Positions 32,363 to 44,474 of a stretch of DNA of 64,000 nt are shown piece by piece; positions within the stretch are counted from its first letter, which is position 1; each line of letters begins with the position of its first letter. The notes under the pieces were generated by a model. That model was not told where the DNA came from and made no database searches. It saw only the letters and a list, made by a program, of their open reading frames with translations. The stretch lies in the NCBI RefSeq assembly GCF_026745355.1, contig NC_079206.1, positions 23,282,899 through 23,346,898 on the forward strand, read 5' to 3'. This stretch comes from Beta vulgaris subsp. vulgaris. Its lineage: Eukaryota; Streptophyta; Magnoliopsida; Caryophyllales; Amaranthaceae. The translations under genes were made by a program, and so were the position numbers.

Positions 32363-34902
32363 GCACTGGCCCTTTATTAGTGTAAGGTAACGCCCGGGGG
32401 ATAGGCCCTTACACAGTGGTGCATACACATGGCTGGGAGACGTCCCAGAGCTGACTGATTTTGCAGCAATTAGAGTAAACATGTGTAGAAAGGATCAGTG
32501 GATGTGATATAAAATATTATATATTATTTTCATTAAGGTTTGAAATATTCTTTCCCTGTGTTTGCAAATAAAATGAATTAAAATGAATTTCATTGCTAGA
32601 GTAGCTTGTTATTGAGCCTCGGCTCATAACGTTTCGTATTTATGTTTTAGGTACTGCTAGGGACGATGGTACCGCGTAGTGGCAAGGATTACCACCTTAT
32701 TAAATCATCTAGTAATATTGCTACTAACTTGTAAGGTTAACTTAATTAGAATGTAAGGCCATATATACTTTAATATAAGTTATCGTTGTTATATTAAGTA
32801 AAGTTAACGTTGCCTGCTTTAATATAATATAACATGTTTAAGTTATCTCTATTATATCTCCTAATATTAAATATGTTATAGGATTGTAGTCTTGCACCTT
32901 CTTAACTGAAGGTGCGGCAGTAATGCCTCGACTAAATAGGTATTCCGCTGCTAATTAGGTTGTCTTGAATAGTGAATTAGTGATCAAGGCGTTTAATATC
33001 AGATTTCATACTCACCTTCCTCTAAATTTTTAGAGTGATTCTATTTTGTCAGCCACTTTTATGATCAACATGCTTCTTAGTTCAGTCTTAAATTGGAAGA
33101 CTTACTGAATTGCTTCTTATAAAATCTCCTAATTATAGTGCTTTCAGGGTTATTAGATGTTTATGTTATCCACTTGTTAAAACAGGAAATAAATTTGCTT
33201 CTAAATTAAAGGCAAGAAGATGTGTTATTCTAGGGTATCCTTACACTCAAAGTGGCTATAAGTTATATGATCTTGATACATAGAAAATCATTCATAGCAA
33301 AGATGTTTTGTTTCATGAATTTGTCTTTCCTTTTCACAAACATTCTTCTACTTCATCACCAATTTATGATCCTCTTCCTCTAGTTAATCCAGCATCTATT
33401 AATTCAGAGTTTATGTTTCTTCACTTCTTCCTCCCTTTTCTTCTCCATATATTCCTCCTTTCAATCATTCTTCTCTTACATCACCACCTTCTAACTCACA
33501 ACATTCTCCTTCTTCTCCTGATCATATAAATTACCATATTCCTTCTCCTATCATTTTTCTCCGGTACCATCTTCTCTACCACTTTTTCCAGTTAGAAATT
33601 AAAGTCTGACAAAATTAAACCATTACCTTTCAAATTTCAAGATTTTATTTTACCTTCTCACACTCAACACTCAATTAGTTTGTCTAAAGTCCTTTCTACT
33701 CCTGAACCTACATCGTATAATCAAGTTAACGATGATCCTACTTGGATTGAGGCCATGAAGAAAGAGCTATCTCTCTTGAACAAAACTAGACATAGTAACT
33801 CACTACTTTATCTCATGGTAAGAAGGTTATAAGGTGTAAATGGGTTTACAAAATCAAGTTTAGACCTGATGGTAGTGTTGAGACACGTAAAGCTAGGTTA
33901 GTTGCTATGGATGATAAGCAAATAAAAGACAAAGATTTCAAGCACACTTTCAGTCCTGTGGCAAAATTCACAACATTCAGGAATATTATAGCCTTAGTAG
34001 CTGCTTATGGTTGGCATTTACATCAATTAGATGTAAATAATGCCTTTCTACATGGCTTTATTAATGAAGAATTGTACATGACTCCTCCACTTGGGTATGC
34101 AGCTGTATCAAATCAAGTTTGCAAGTTGAGAAGATCTTTATATGGTATTAGGCATACATCTATGCAATGAATCTAGAGCTCAACAAATTATTGATCAATT
34201 TTGGTTTTACTCAATCTAAACATGATTATTTCATGTTCACAATGAAGGATGGAGATCATTTCACTATCATTGCTGATGTTGATGATCTTTTGGTTACTGG
34301 TTCTTATTTGCCTACTATTCAGTTTGTAAAGAAAACTTTGGGTAGTGCTTTTACGATCAAAGACTTAGGGGAATTAAAGTATTTCTTGGGAATTGAAGTG
34401 TCTAGAAATGATGCTGCATGTATTGATCTTCGTAACCAAAATATATGTGTGCTTGACATGCTGAAAGATACTAAGATGGAATTCTGCAATGTTTCTGCTT
34501 TTCCTTTCCTAAAGCTTTACAGATTAACATTCATGACTGAGAAAGACTAGAAGATCTAGAGATTTACAGGAGGCTAGTTGGAAAGCTCCTTTATCTTAAC
34601 ATGACAAGACATGATATTTCATATGTGGTGCAACAACTCAGTCAATTTATGAGTGATCCAAGGACACCTCACATGAATGCAGCCATACATGTTATAAGAT
34701 ACTTGAAAGGCACAATAAGATATAATGTCAATGTAGTTTACAATTTTGCGGTTGCATCCTTGTTTCCATGTAAGCCTTGCGTGCTCCTTGCTATTTTGCT
34801 TCACAAACAACAACGCTTTAATCCAATGAACATAGTTGATTCTGGAATATTATGAAACACTTATTTCATTTTGTTTTCATGATTGATGCCTTTGTCCACT
34901 AC

Positions 34903-34954
34903 AAGTACCCAGTAGGCCTCCCCTCAAAAAAAAAAAAAAAGTACCCAGTAGGCC
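34903..34954 (+). mobile_element. Minimal poly-A retroposon footprint
   Basis: The 16-base AAGTACCCAGTAGGCC (34903-34918) is followed by TCCCCTC and a run of 15 A (34926-34940), then GTACCCAGTAGGCC again (34941-34954). A 14-16 bp target duplication plus poly-A is the mark of LINE-type target-primed insertion. Only seven non-A bases were inserted. Confidence 0.7.
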
Positions 34955-35240
34955 AGTACCTTGTAACATGAATACTTAAACCTTTATTAGTTGGTTCGTT
35001 ACTATCATTACTCATTAGTTTAAGCCACTAACTTAGAGTAGCATGTAGAAGTAGAAGCACTGATGAAATGAGAAATTTATTGTCTTGTTTAGCAGGGATT
35101 TTGATATAACCTATCCTAGAAGGTGCCAAGTACCAGCATCGAACACCATATAGCTAGAGTTTGGCTTGATCTCAGGCTTCCTAAATGACGACCACGAATA
35201 GTATTTTCCTCCAAAAGCTCTCGTCATTAATGAATGATCA

Positions 35241-36571
35241 TGTTATTTTCCTAGGAACACTACAAGAGGGGGGGTGAATTGTAGGTGTAGAAATAAACGT
35301 AACTTTTTGCGGAAATTAAAACTTAAACGAATAAACAAGCTAAAGGAACACAAGGGATTTTTACGAGGAAAAACTTCTTGGGCCCAACAAGAAGAAACAA
35401 CCTCGACCACTAGGGATTTTAAACTCAACTCTTTCACTAATTAGGCCAAACAACTTGTTACAACCTAATTCTAACTCGAGCACACCTTGAGTTCCTAAAC
35501 TCAAGTTCCTGAGCCACTGTTCCCTTAACAGTAGTTCCTCTCAACTTCACTCGAAGTTTTCTCACACATACAAGCTTCACTCAAAGCCTTCTCTCTTACA
35601 GAACTTCACTCAAAGTTCCCTTACCCCAAAAACCAAAATACAATTGATCGAAATAAGCTTAGTGGAATTAGAGTAAGAAGGCAAAGAACAAATGGCTATT
35701 ATGAGAGAATGAAGGCACTGACACTTAATTAGTTAAACTCACTTAATTACTTAGTCAGACACATTTGGAACTTATCTAGACTTCATATTTATAGTGAATA
35801 CAATAAGAACGTGGGAGTTAAAATCGAGTTCATGTTAATCCATTAACCCATGATGTTCCTTCCCCTAAGGAACACGTTTTCATCATGTCCCATGATCCCA
35901 TGAATCTAAATGAACGTGGATAATGTTAGCCAACTCCTAAGATTAGGAGTTCCTTGAGCTTTATCCGAAAATCAGTTTTATATAAATTTTTATCTTTAAA
36001 ATGAATTTTAATCTTTAAGAAAATAATATCTTTTAAATAAACTTTCTAAAAACCGGATATATTTTTCTTATTTTTCCGAAAAATAAAATCTTTTCTAAAA
36101 AGATTTTCTTTTTAAAACTGATTTTCATTTAAAGATAAACTAATTTCCTATAATTTAGGCATGACTTACTCATTACATATTTAACCGTTATTACTGCACG
36201 CCTAAGTCTAGTTCCTTTTATTAATCAGTTCCTTTAACAATTTGTTAGTGCCACTTAGTTTGTTCCTTACGAAAGGAACAAACTCTCATTCTCAAATAAC
36301 TGCCACAGTTCCTTACCATTCTTTCTTTGTTCCTTTACATTGGAACTAGAAAATAAAACGCCTTGCTTTTATTCTTCTTGATCCAATGCTTGCTCCAGTA
36401 TCAACATAGAAACTTCTTTACTTAGCCTTTGAAATCCTCTCTTGACTTCTTCTTGACTTCGTATTCTCCCAGTTCCTTCATTGATACCTTAAAACCATAC
36501 ACTTAAATAATCATTAGTTCACTACTTAGTTTGTCTTTGTTTCTTTGTCATATCAAAACTAGGGTTCAACA
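35241..36571 (-). repeat. 3' LTR of Copia element B
   Basis: 1331 bp, tips TGTTATTTTCC and AGGGTTCAACA. It matches 44475-45809 along its length with scattered small indels, implying considerable age. It contains about 15 copies of AGGAAC/GTTCCT. Confidence 0.92.
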
Positions 36572-36586
36572 ATTTCCCCCTTTTTG
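36572..36586 (-). other. Polypurine tract of Copia element B
   Basis: On the minus strand CAAAAAGGGGGAAAT lies directly before the LTR TGTTG tip, as expected for plus-strand priming. Confidence 0.8.
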
Positions 36587-39577
36587 ATGATGACAACAAA
36601 GGTACAAACTAAGGAAAATAACAAATAATATAAGTGAATGAAAATAAAACATAAAGAAGAAAATGAAAAATAAAACACAATTAAGTAAGTAACTGAATTG
36701 TTTTATTTTTACCTTAACCTATTTTTATTTTTCATTTACCTTACCAATTTTTAATTTTTTTTTTTTTATTTTTCAGTTTTTCAGTTATGTAAGTTTGTCC
36801 TTAAATCCTTTTCCCCCTTTGTCATCCTCAAAAAGAATAGACTTGCATGTATTGATGATGTTGTTTAACACCTTAAGACCAATATGCAAGCACCATTGTG
36901 GTTAAGTTAGAAATCAAAGAGTAAACTTGCTCAAACATCAATCACATAATACTAGCCATTCCAAGGAAGAAATTATGCAAAATATTAGAAACATAGACAT
37001 ATAGCAAAAGTCATTGTTATATAGCACTTGTTCCATAACAAAACAAAGAAAGAAAAGAAAAAGAAAAACAAAAGTTGTGTTCCTTGAAAAGGAAACAGGA
37101 ACTAAGAAACTAAGAAAGGGAAGGGGAATGGTGTTCCTCACAATTCTCTTCTTCAACCACATCCTCCAACTTTCATTACCACCCATGATTGAGTCAACTG
37201 TTCCTTCACTCCTCCAAAGCTACGGCCATAGTATCCATCTTCTTTTGTTGCGCAACACGTATCACTCAGATCTTCATAAGACTTACATGTATCAGTTTTG
37301 CATCCAAAGTCCAATGAAGATGATTATAAAATTTTATCATATGTTGTGCAGGAAGACAACTTCATTAACCCAGTAAGTCATCCGGATTTTCCGTTCCTCC
37401 TTGGAACTAGAGGCAGATGGGGTTTGTGAAGGAACTGGAGAGGTTGAGTGGAAGGCTCATCGTTCCGGAATGGAAACAGAAGGAGAAGGGTGATAAATGG
37501 GAGGAAGAAATGGTGGTGTGGTGGAAGAGTTGTGGAGGTGGAAGCAAAAGGATTGGTCCTTTTATTTCATCCTTCAACTGCTCAAAACTGGAAGGAACAG
37601 AGAAGGATGAAGGGAGAATGGAGGTATTTTGTGAAAGGAACAGAGAGTTTGGGATGTGGTGGAGTGGTTCCTTGAGAGTGAGGGTCCTGTTCCTCATTAC
37701 CGAAAGGACTAAAGGGAGTCCTTGTTGGAAGGAACAGAGAACAGAGAGCAATTTTTCAACGATGCTCTTCCTCACTCTCAGGAACAGAGGGTTTAGGCTT
37801 TGGCAATGTGTTTGCGCCTCTTGGTTTGGTTCCTCCGGTTAGGAACATTGTTCCCAAATACATCATCATCTTGTTCCTCAATTCAACTTAGGCAGTTTTC
37901 TTTTCCTGAGGAACTGGAAGCCATTCTCTCCTTGAATGAGAACCCTTCTTGGACAGACAAGCCAAGTCCATTAGGTCTTCTCATTCAAGATGTTCCCTTG
38001 TTTGACTCCTAGTGGCCAACCAGTAAGTCTTACTTCAAAGTGATGAAGTAAGAGAGAGTTATCAAGGCCAACCCAATACACAATGATTCTCAATACAGTG
38101 GTTAAGATGTTGAATAAGAGAGAAGGGAAGTTGATTTGTATGTGGTGGTCTAAGCAAAACATGTAACACATATCCAAGAGACCCACTTCATTCCTCTTTT
38201 CAGTTCGAGGAATGAGTGCTCTCCAACCAAGTTAACAAATTTGTGAAGGGAGAGAGTAGGTTATGGTTAATTTGTTTTGGCCAGCGTTCCTCCAAAATAT
38301 TCTAAATTTTGTCTTGAGGAAAATTCGGAAAAGAAACAGTTCCTTTCCGTTTAAAATACAAATCAGTTCCTTTGCAAGGAACTTCCCAACTTTGCTTGTT
38401 GGCTTGATTAAACCTTATTTTCTTTCCTCTAACTCAGTTGTGCAAGTCCTATATTAGTATTGCACAAAATTCATCCATGCTAAGGAACAAGAGCATTTTA
38501 AAGGCGAATTCAAACAAGAATTCCATGCCTTGTTCCTTTAGAATGGTGTTAATTTCATGAAATTCATTTATTTGCCCATTCTAAATCGACGCAAAAACCC
38601 AAGACATACCTAGATTCACTTCGTTCGACCCGTTTCTTGGAAGAGAAAAGAAGGAACAGGCGTGCATTCTTCTTCTCCCCTGAGATTGTTCCGGGGTTTC
38701 TTCTTCATCATCTTCCCCAATTAATTTTCTTCTCGCATCTCCTTCTGGAGATTCTAATTTGCTGTTCCTTAGGGGTTTTTTAATTTGTCGGTTTCAAGGG
38801 TTTTGGTAGGAGAAGAGAATTTCCATTTTTGAAGTGTCGGTGTTTTTGATGTTGGAAAAGGAGAGTTTTGAAGTTTTTGCCATGATTTGAGTAGAGTTTG
38901 GGTTTTTATGGAGTATAAGGTGTGATAGGTTTCGGATGGTGAAGATGAAAGGTTGGAGGAACACGGTTTCTTATGATGAATTAAAGAGGAAGTTTTGCAT
39001 GTAATAGTTTTGACACGCGGGAAAAAATAAAACAAATAAAAAAAAAGAAAGAAAACGAAAAGATGAAATAAGAACAAGATTTAATTAAACTGTTCCCTTA
39101 TTTTTGGGATTTTTCGGATTTTTCGGATTTTTATGAATTTTAATTTTTGAAAGAAAATAAATGCTAAGGAACTTGTGCTATAGGAACAACTAATGCTACA
39201 TATCAATGTCCTTCATATCATGCATGTTTCTTACCTTAGGAACAGTAAGGGGAGTATTATGTGACATTTGTGAGTTGTTTAATTTCTTTGAATTCATGTT
39301 TATGTTTTGAACATTCCAATTTGCAATGGTCTTAGGCAATTAAACACAATTATTTTTAGCACACAAAGTCACTCAAATTGATTCAAACATGGGGGAATAC
39401 ATAGGAACAATCACTTAATTTTTATTAACCTAACTCAAGCCTTAATTTTTCATATCTATCTCTTTGCAAAGGCTTAGTTAGATATCAGCAATCTGATAAT
39501 CAGTTTGACAAAACTCAAGTTTAATCAAACCTTTTTCAACATTTTCTCTTAAAAAGTGATGTCTATATGTATATGCT
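36587..39577 (-). pseudogene. Extra region between RNase H and 3' LTR, possible env-like ORF remnant
   Basis: Three kilobases downstream of pol on the minus strand, where some Sireviruses carry an additional env-like ORF. A minus-strand frame from 39077 gives a Ser/Thr/Lys-rich segment (SFPTSKTPTLQKWKFSSPTK-like). Further on, broken frames give MCYMFCLDHHIQINFPSLLF near 38180-38120, which resembles the conserved core of plant retroelement env-like proteins. Frames are interrupted and no membrane protein can be shown, so the identity is tentative. The region carries about 29 AGGAAC/GTTCCT hexamers. Confidence 0.4.
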
Positions 39578-42199
39578 TTACTCTAGAATGATGCACTGGA
39601 TCTTTAGAAATACTATAGCACTTGTATTGTCACAATAAATAGGAACACATTCAAAGTTTATTCCATAGTCACTAAGTTGTTGTTTTATCCAAAGCATTTG
39701 AGAGCAACATGCAGCAGCAGCTACATATTCTGCTTCAGCAGTGGATAAAGCAACTGTGTTTTGTTTCTTGGTACTCCAAGAAACTAAACTATGACCAAGG
39801 AATTGTGCCATACCTGAGGTGCTTTTCCTATTTACAAGATCTCCAGCATAATCTGCATCTGCATATCCTTTTAGTTCGAATGTATCACTTCTTGGATAGT
39901 AGAGTCCAAGATCATCTGTTCCTTTAAGATATCTAAGAATTCTCTTCACAGCAGTAGGTGAGACTCCTTTGGATTTGCTTGAAATCTAGCACACAAACCA
40001 ACACTGAAAGCTATGTCTGGACGACTAGCAGTTAGATACAAAAGTGAACCAATCATTCCTCTATATTTTGTTTGATCAACACTTGTTCCTATGGAGTCTT
40101 CATCTAATCTAGTTGAAGTTCCCATAGGAGTGTGATTTATCTTTGAATTTTCGAGGCCATATTTCTTTAATAGTTCCTTTATGTATTTTTGTTGGTGAAC
40201 AATTATTCCTTTTAGTTTGTTTGATTTGTAGTCCAAGAAAGAAATTTAACTCACCCATCATACTCATTTCAAATTCATTCTCATGAGACTTGAGAATTCT
40301 TTGCACAATGTTTCATTAGTAGCTCCGAATATGATGTCATCAACATATATTTGAACAAGCAAAATTCAGTTCCTTTAGATTTTAGGAACAAGGTTTTATC
40401 AACCTTTCCTCTTTTAAAATTGTTTTCTAAAAGGAACTTTGATAATCTCTCATACCATGATCTAGGTGCTTGTTTTAACCCATAAAGAGCTTTATCAAGC
40501 TTGTAGACATGATTTGGGAGATTATTATTTTCAAACCAGGGGGTTGTTCAACATATACATCTTCTTTAGATAGCCATTTAAAAATGCACACTTAACATCC
40601 ATTTGATATATTTAAATCCCATGTAAGCAGCAAATGCAATTAAAATTCTAATGGCTTCTAATCTAGCTACAGGAGCAAAGGTTTCTTCATAATCAATTCC
40701 TTCTTGTTGATTATAACCTTTTACTACAAGTCTAGCTTTGTTTCTTACAATGGTTCCATATTCATCTAGTTTGTTTCTAAACACCCATTTTAAGCCAATT
40801 ACTTTTTGTTGTTTAGATGAGGAACTAGATGCCATACCTTGTTTCTTTCAAACTCATTTAATTCAGCTTGCATTGCAGTAATCCAATCAGAGTCAGTTAA
40901 GGCTTCTTCATGATTTCTTGGTTCCATCATTGATAGGAACGCATGAAATGCACAAAAGTTCCTTAACTGAGATCTAGTTTGCGTACCTTTGGATATGTCG
41001 CTGATTATGAGTTCCAGGATGTGACTTTTGTATTCTCCAAGGTTTTGGTTGAAACTCTCTTATAGGAACATGTTGTTCCTCATGAGTTCCTTGAGTAGAT
41101 GAGGAACTCTGCTCAGTTGTTCCTCTGTTAGCCTCGGTGGACTCAGTTCCTTCATTTGAGGAACAAGAACATCTTCTCCTCCTTGAGGAACAGGAACTAT
41201 CGATGTTATTTTTTCAATTCCTCGTTCCTTTCCTCTTTCACTTCTTCTTCTTCTTGTGAATCTGCTTTTTCTACTTGGTTGTACCAACCCATCTCATAGT
41301 CATCAACCTGTATGCTTGGATTGTATTTGTCAGATTCATCAAAGATTACATGAATGCTTTCTTCAACACACATAGTTCTCTTGTTATATACTCTATAAGC
41401 TTTACTATGTGAGGAGTATCCTAAAAATGTTGCTTCATCACTCCTTGCATCAAATTTTCCAAGATTATCTTTTCCATTATTATGCACATAACATTTGCAC
41501 CAAATGTTCTAAAATAGGTGATATTTGGTTTCTTTCCAAATAAAGTTCATAAGGAGTTTTATTAATGATAGGTCTCATCATGGCACGATTAATTATGTGA
41601 CAAGCAGTATTAACATCTTCAGCCCAGAAGTTCACTAGCAATTAACATGGTTCTAGACATTTCCTCCAAAGTTCTATTTTTCCTTTCTACAACACCATTT
41701 TGTTGTGGTGTTCTAGGGGCAGAAAAATTATGATCTAGGCCATTATCTCTGCTTAGTCATCAAATTTATAATTTTCGAATTCTTGCCATGATCTGATCTA
41801 ATGTGCATTATTTTATGCCACTTAGTGTTTGAACTCTTTTAGCAAAGACAAGGAACTCATCATAAGTTTCATCTTTACTAGGAGAAAAATAACCCAAGTG
41901 ACCTAGAGTAGTCATCTACAATCACAAGAACATACCTCTTTCCACTTCTGCTTTGAATTCTCATGGGCCACATAAGTCCATATGAATTAATCTAATGGTT
42001 TAGTGGTACTTACAATCGTTTTAGATTTGAAAGAGGATCTTACTTGCTTACCTCGTGCACATGCATCACAAACTTGATCAATATGAAATTTTATGGATGG
42101 TAATCCTAAAACAAGATCTTTTGATCTAAGTTTCTCAAGTAATGAAAAGCTAGCATGTCCTAGACGCTTGTGCCTAAAGTGAATCATCTTCAATAACAC
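39578..42199 (-). pseudogene. Copia pol (integrase, RT, RNase H) of element B, broken
   Basis: Minus-strand order. The pre-integrase/zinc-binding segment is at 42199-41987 (HKRLGHASFSLLEKLRS, CDACARGKQVRSSF). Decayed integrase runs to about 41500, with its C-terminal region at 41487-41206 (KFDARSDEATFLGYSSHSKA). RT is at 40835-40100: [39 protein letters not shown], and YVDDIIFGAT near 40365-40325 with the catalytic YVDD kept. RNase H is at 39949-39578 (YADADYAGD, RKSTSG, STAEAEYVAAAACCSQMLWI). Stops and shifts separate the pieces. Confidence 0.88.
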
Positions 42200-43315
42200 T
42201 AAGACAAGTTAAATTGATTTGAGGAACAAGGTCTAGATCCACAATGTATGTGTTCCCTTTCCTTGTTCCTTCCAAGATAACCTTCTTAGTTTTAATGTTG
42301 ATGATAAGCATTTTTCTTTATCAAATTTTACAGTATTTCCTTGTCACAGAATTGAGAAATGCTTAATAGATTATGTTTTAGACCTTCAACTAAAAATACA
42401 TTTTCAATGGAGTGTAATGGTGACTTACCAACCTTACCCATGCAACTATGTTACCTTTCTTATTATCACCAAATGTTACACTTCCACCTTCATAGGTTGT
42501 GAGTGAGAGAAACTTGTTTTGTCTCCTGTCATGTGCTTGGAACAACCACTATCGAGATACCATGTGTTGTTCCCCCTCACTCCAACCTGCAAAAATCAAC
42601 TAGTTGTTAGTTGTAGGAACCCCATCTTTCGTGGGTTCCTGTTCTTGACTAGGATTTGTTTTGACAACCCATTTTTTCTTACTTATTGTCACATTTTTCC
42701 CAATCATCTCAGATTTTAGTTGACATTGATTTATGTAATGACCTACCTTGCCACAATACATACAAATTTATCATTAGGTAGATCAACATATTTCTTTGTC
42801 TTGTTCCTTTTCTTGTAGTTTTCAAAACCAAGACCTCTTTTGGTCTGTGGTTTCTCAATCCACTTAGGAACTTTCATGATTTTGCCTCTGTTCCTTGCGA
42901 CAACCAGTTCCTTTTTAAGATTACAGATCTGTTCCTTTAAAAATTTTTCTCTTTATTCAATTTTTCAATCTCAGATCTGTATCCTTTCAAAGGGTTGATC
43001 TTATATCAAAGGAACTCAGAACAGGGACAAATTCCTTCAAGTGTGAAATCTCTAAATTAATTAGATAATTTTCATTTTTCAAACTTTCATAACATTCTTT
43101 GATTTTTAAGTTTTTATCAAATAAATCAAGAATCTTGTTTCAACATCTGTTCTCATTTTCTTAAGCCATTCTATGTGTTCCTTGCAAACCTTTAAGGCTT
43201 GTTCCGTTTGTTACGTTTTTCACGTTCATCTCTACATTCAAGAATTGCATCATAAAGAAGATCATATATTTCAGCCTAGTTTTACCATCTAGTTCTGACT
43301 CAAGTCCATGTTGAC

Positions 43316-44390
43316 TTACCTCAATTTTTCTTCATCTTCTTTTTCGTCAGTGTTTGCCATGAGGCAAAGGTTTGCTGTTTCTTCAGTTGGTTGTTCCTCT
43401 TCTTCTTCCGTCTCTGAATCTCCCCAAGCAGCTATCATAGCTTTGCGCACATTTGCCTTAGAGAAAGGTGCTTTTGATTCTTTGTTCCTTTCAGCAAAGC
43501 GTTCCTTGTTCCTTTCTTTGGTTTTGTCATTTTCCCAAAGAGGACATTCCTTGATGAAGTGATCTGTACTCCACATTTATGACAAGCAGCTTTGTTAGAA
43601 AATTTCTTAGTTTTACCTTTGAAGTTTCCATTCTTCATGTTCCTGTACATCTTTCGAAATTTTCGAACCATGAGGGCTGCTTCTTCTTCTTCGATCCGAA
43701 TCATCTTCATCATCTGCTTTGAGAGCAATTGATTTTGATTTGGAGCTTTCACCATATTCAGTATCAAGGTGAAGCTCATGAGTCATAAGTGACCCTGCCA
43801 GCTGTTCTAAGTTGAACTTAGTGAAGTCTTTTGTTTCTTGAAGAGCAGTGACTTTAGCCATCCATCTGTCCTTAGGAAGACTCCTAAGAACCTTTCGAAC
43901 CTGTTCCTCAGATGAAATAAACTTTCCAAGAGAAGCCAACTCATTAATAATGTTAGTAAAACGAGTAAACATGTCTCGGATGCTTTCTTTGATTTCATGC
44001 AGAACAGTTCATATTGATTCATAAGTAAATCAATTTTGATCTTTTAACTTCATTAGTTCCTTCTGGGTTACTTCTAGTAAATCCCATATTTGCTTTGCGG
44101 ATTTGCATCCCATGATCCTATTATGTTCATGGGGTCCAAGTCCACAATGCAAAGTTTAATAGCCATGGCATTTACTTCCATTTTTCCAAAATCAGATTTG
44201 TCATAATCAGAGAGGGGTTTAGAGTTACCTCATTTTTGTCATTTGTAGTTGTGACTTCGAAATCACCAACTTCAATGACTCTCCATACCTGATAGTTTTC
44301 AGCTTGATGAATATCTCCATGCGGTTCTTCCATTGTTGTAGTACTTCCCATTGAACATAGGAGGCCTTTGAGTGGAATAACCTTCTTCAA
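43316..44390 (-). pseudogene. Copia gag of element B, broken
   Basis: On the minus strand the N-terminal segment (EPHGDIHQAENYQVWRVIEV, 44390-44172) is followed by a region with CKSAKQIWDLLEV. Then come MFTRFTNIINELASLGKFIS and VRKVLRSLPKDRWMAKVTAL (43972-43613). A CCHC knuckle is split by a frameshift at about 43575 (ACHKCG in one frame, STDHFIKECPLWEND in the next). The tail has AAWGDSETEEEEEQP and ANLCLMA, usual for Sirevirus gag. Confidence 0.85.
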
Positions 44391-44459
44391 GTTTCTCGGT
44401 GGTATTCATTGTTCCTTGGATCTTTTTCTCAATAGGGTTTCCTATCTTACGTGAGTTCT

Positions 44460-44474
44460 AGCTCTGATACCAAT
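44460..44474 (-). other. Primer-binding site of Copia element B
   Basis: Minus strand ATTGGTATCAGAGCT adjoins the 5' LTR and is complementary to the initiator tRNA-Met 3' end. Confidence 0.85.

Larger units (their letters stand above)
29051..32995 (+). mobile_element. 3' end of a Gypsy chromovirus inserted in Copia element A
   Basis: Copia integrase (RKHRHLIQTA) switches without a break to WANNLTSEATWEVEEKMRAK and a YPHLLF end, the C-terminus of a chromodomain-bearing Gypsy polyprotein. About 210 bp later come a purine tract AGAGAGGAAGGA (29329-29340) and an LTR from 29341. At the other side, Copia pol resumes at about 33003. The 5' LTR and most of the interior are missing. The LTR end reads AAGGCGTTTAATA rather than GGGGCGTTACA, so that end is altered. 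A Tekay/Del-like lineage is likely from the chromodomain tail and long LTR, but unproven. Confidence 0.8.
29341..32995 (+). repeat. Gypsy 3' LTR carrying CACTA and MITE insertions
   Basis: Begins TGTAATATCCTAAGTTTC immediately after the polypurine tract. A TATAAATAG box is at 29929-29937, followed by a GC-rich leader to about 30285. A CACTA element (30349-31665) and a GC-rich MITE (31979-32362) interrupt it. An acceptor-like TATGTTTTAG (32641-32650) matches the LTRs at 11013 and 58474. The end near 32995 is approximate. Confidence 0.75.
26626..34740 (+). pseudogene. Copia gag-pol of element A, broken
   Basis: Gag begins MSECDSISSEHNFGS (ATG at 26626). After a stop near 26734 come NWSRGVRLALGAKNKFGFFD and LWEEINERYGLSNAPLPYD. 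Then the solo LTR, then YDQVNVNVISMDP and a knuckle-like CDHCKMRGHSIEQY (27768-27809). Protease-like WIIDNGPSDHMTS is near 28070. The pre-integrase segment is at about 28590-28690 (CDPCIFAKHHKLPYP), and integrase fragments run to PQQNGRVERKHRHLIQTA (about 29005-29055). After the Gypsy insert, pol resumes at about 33003 (THLPLNF). RT blocks are KARLVAMDDKQ, WHLHQLDVNNAFLHG and ADVDDLLVTG (34273-34302, with Ala where YVDD has Tyr), then LGELKYFLGIEVS and [10 protein letters not shown]. Confidence 0.82.
26048..34860 (+). mobile_element. Ty1/Copia element A, decayed and interrupted
   Basis: A probable 5' LTR (about 26048-26398) is followed by the primer-binding site TGGTATCAGAGC, complementary to initiator tRNA-Met. 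Gag and pol follow on the plus strand to about 34740. It is split by a Copia solo LTR (27163-27440) and by a Gypsy 3' fragment (about 29051-32995). Beyond 34740 the RNase H domain and 3' LTR are missing. Many stops and shifts. The LTR borders are less certain than the coding identity. Confidence 0.8.

Noticed and set aside
37417..37842. 141-codon plus-strand open frame as a gene
   Set aside because: Antisense to the retroelement, overlapped by a 122-codon minus-strand frame. No domain seen, and it is inside the extra region of Copia element B.
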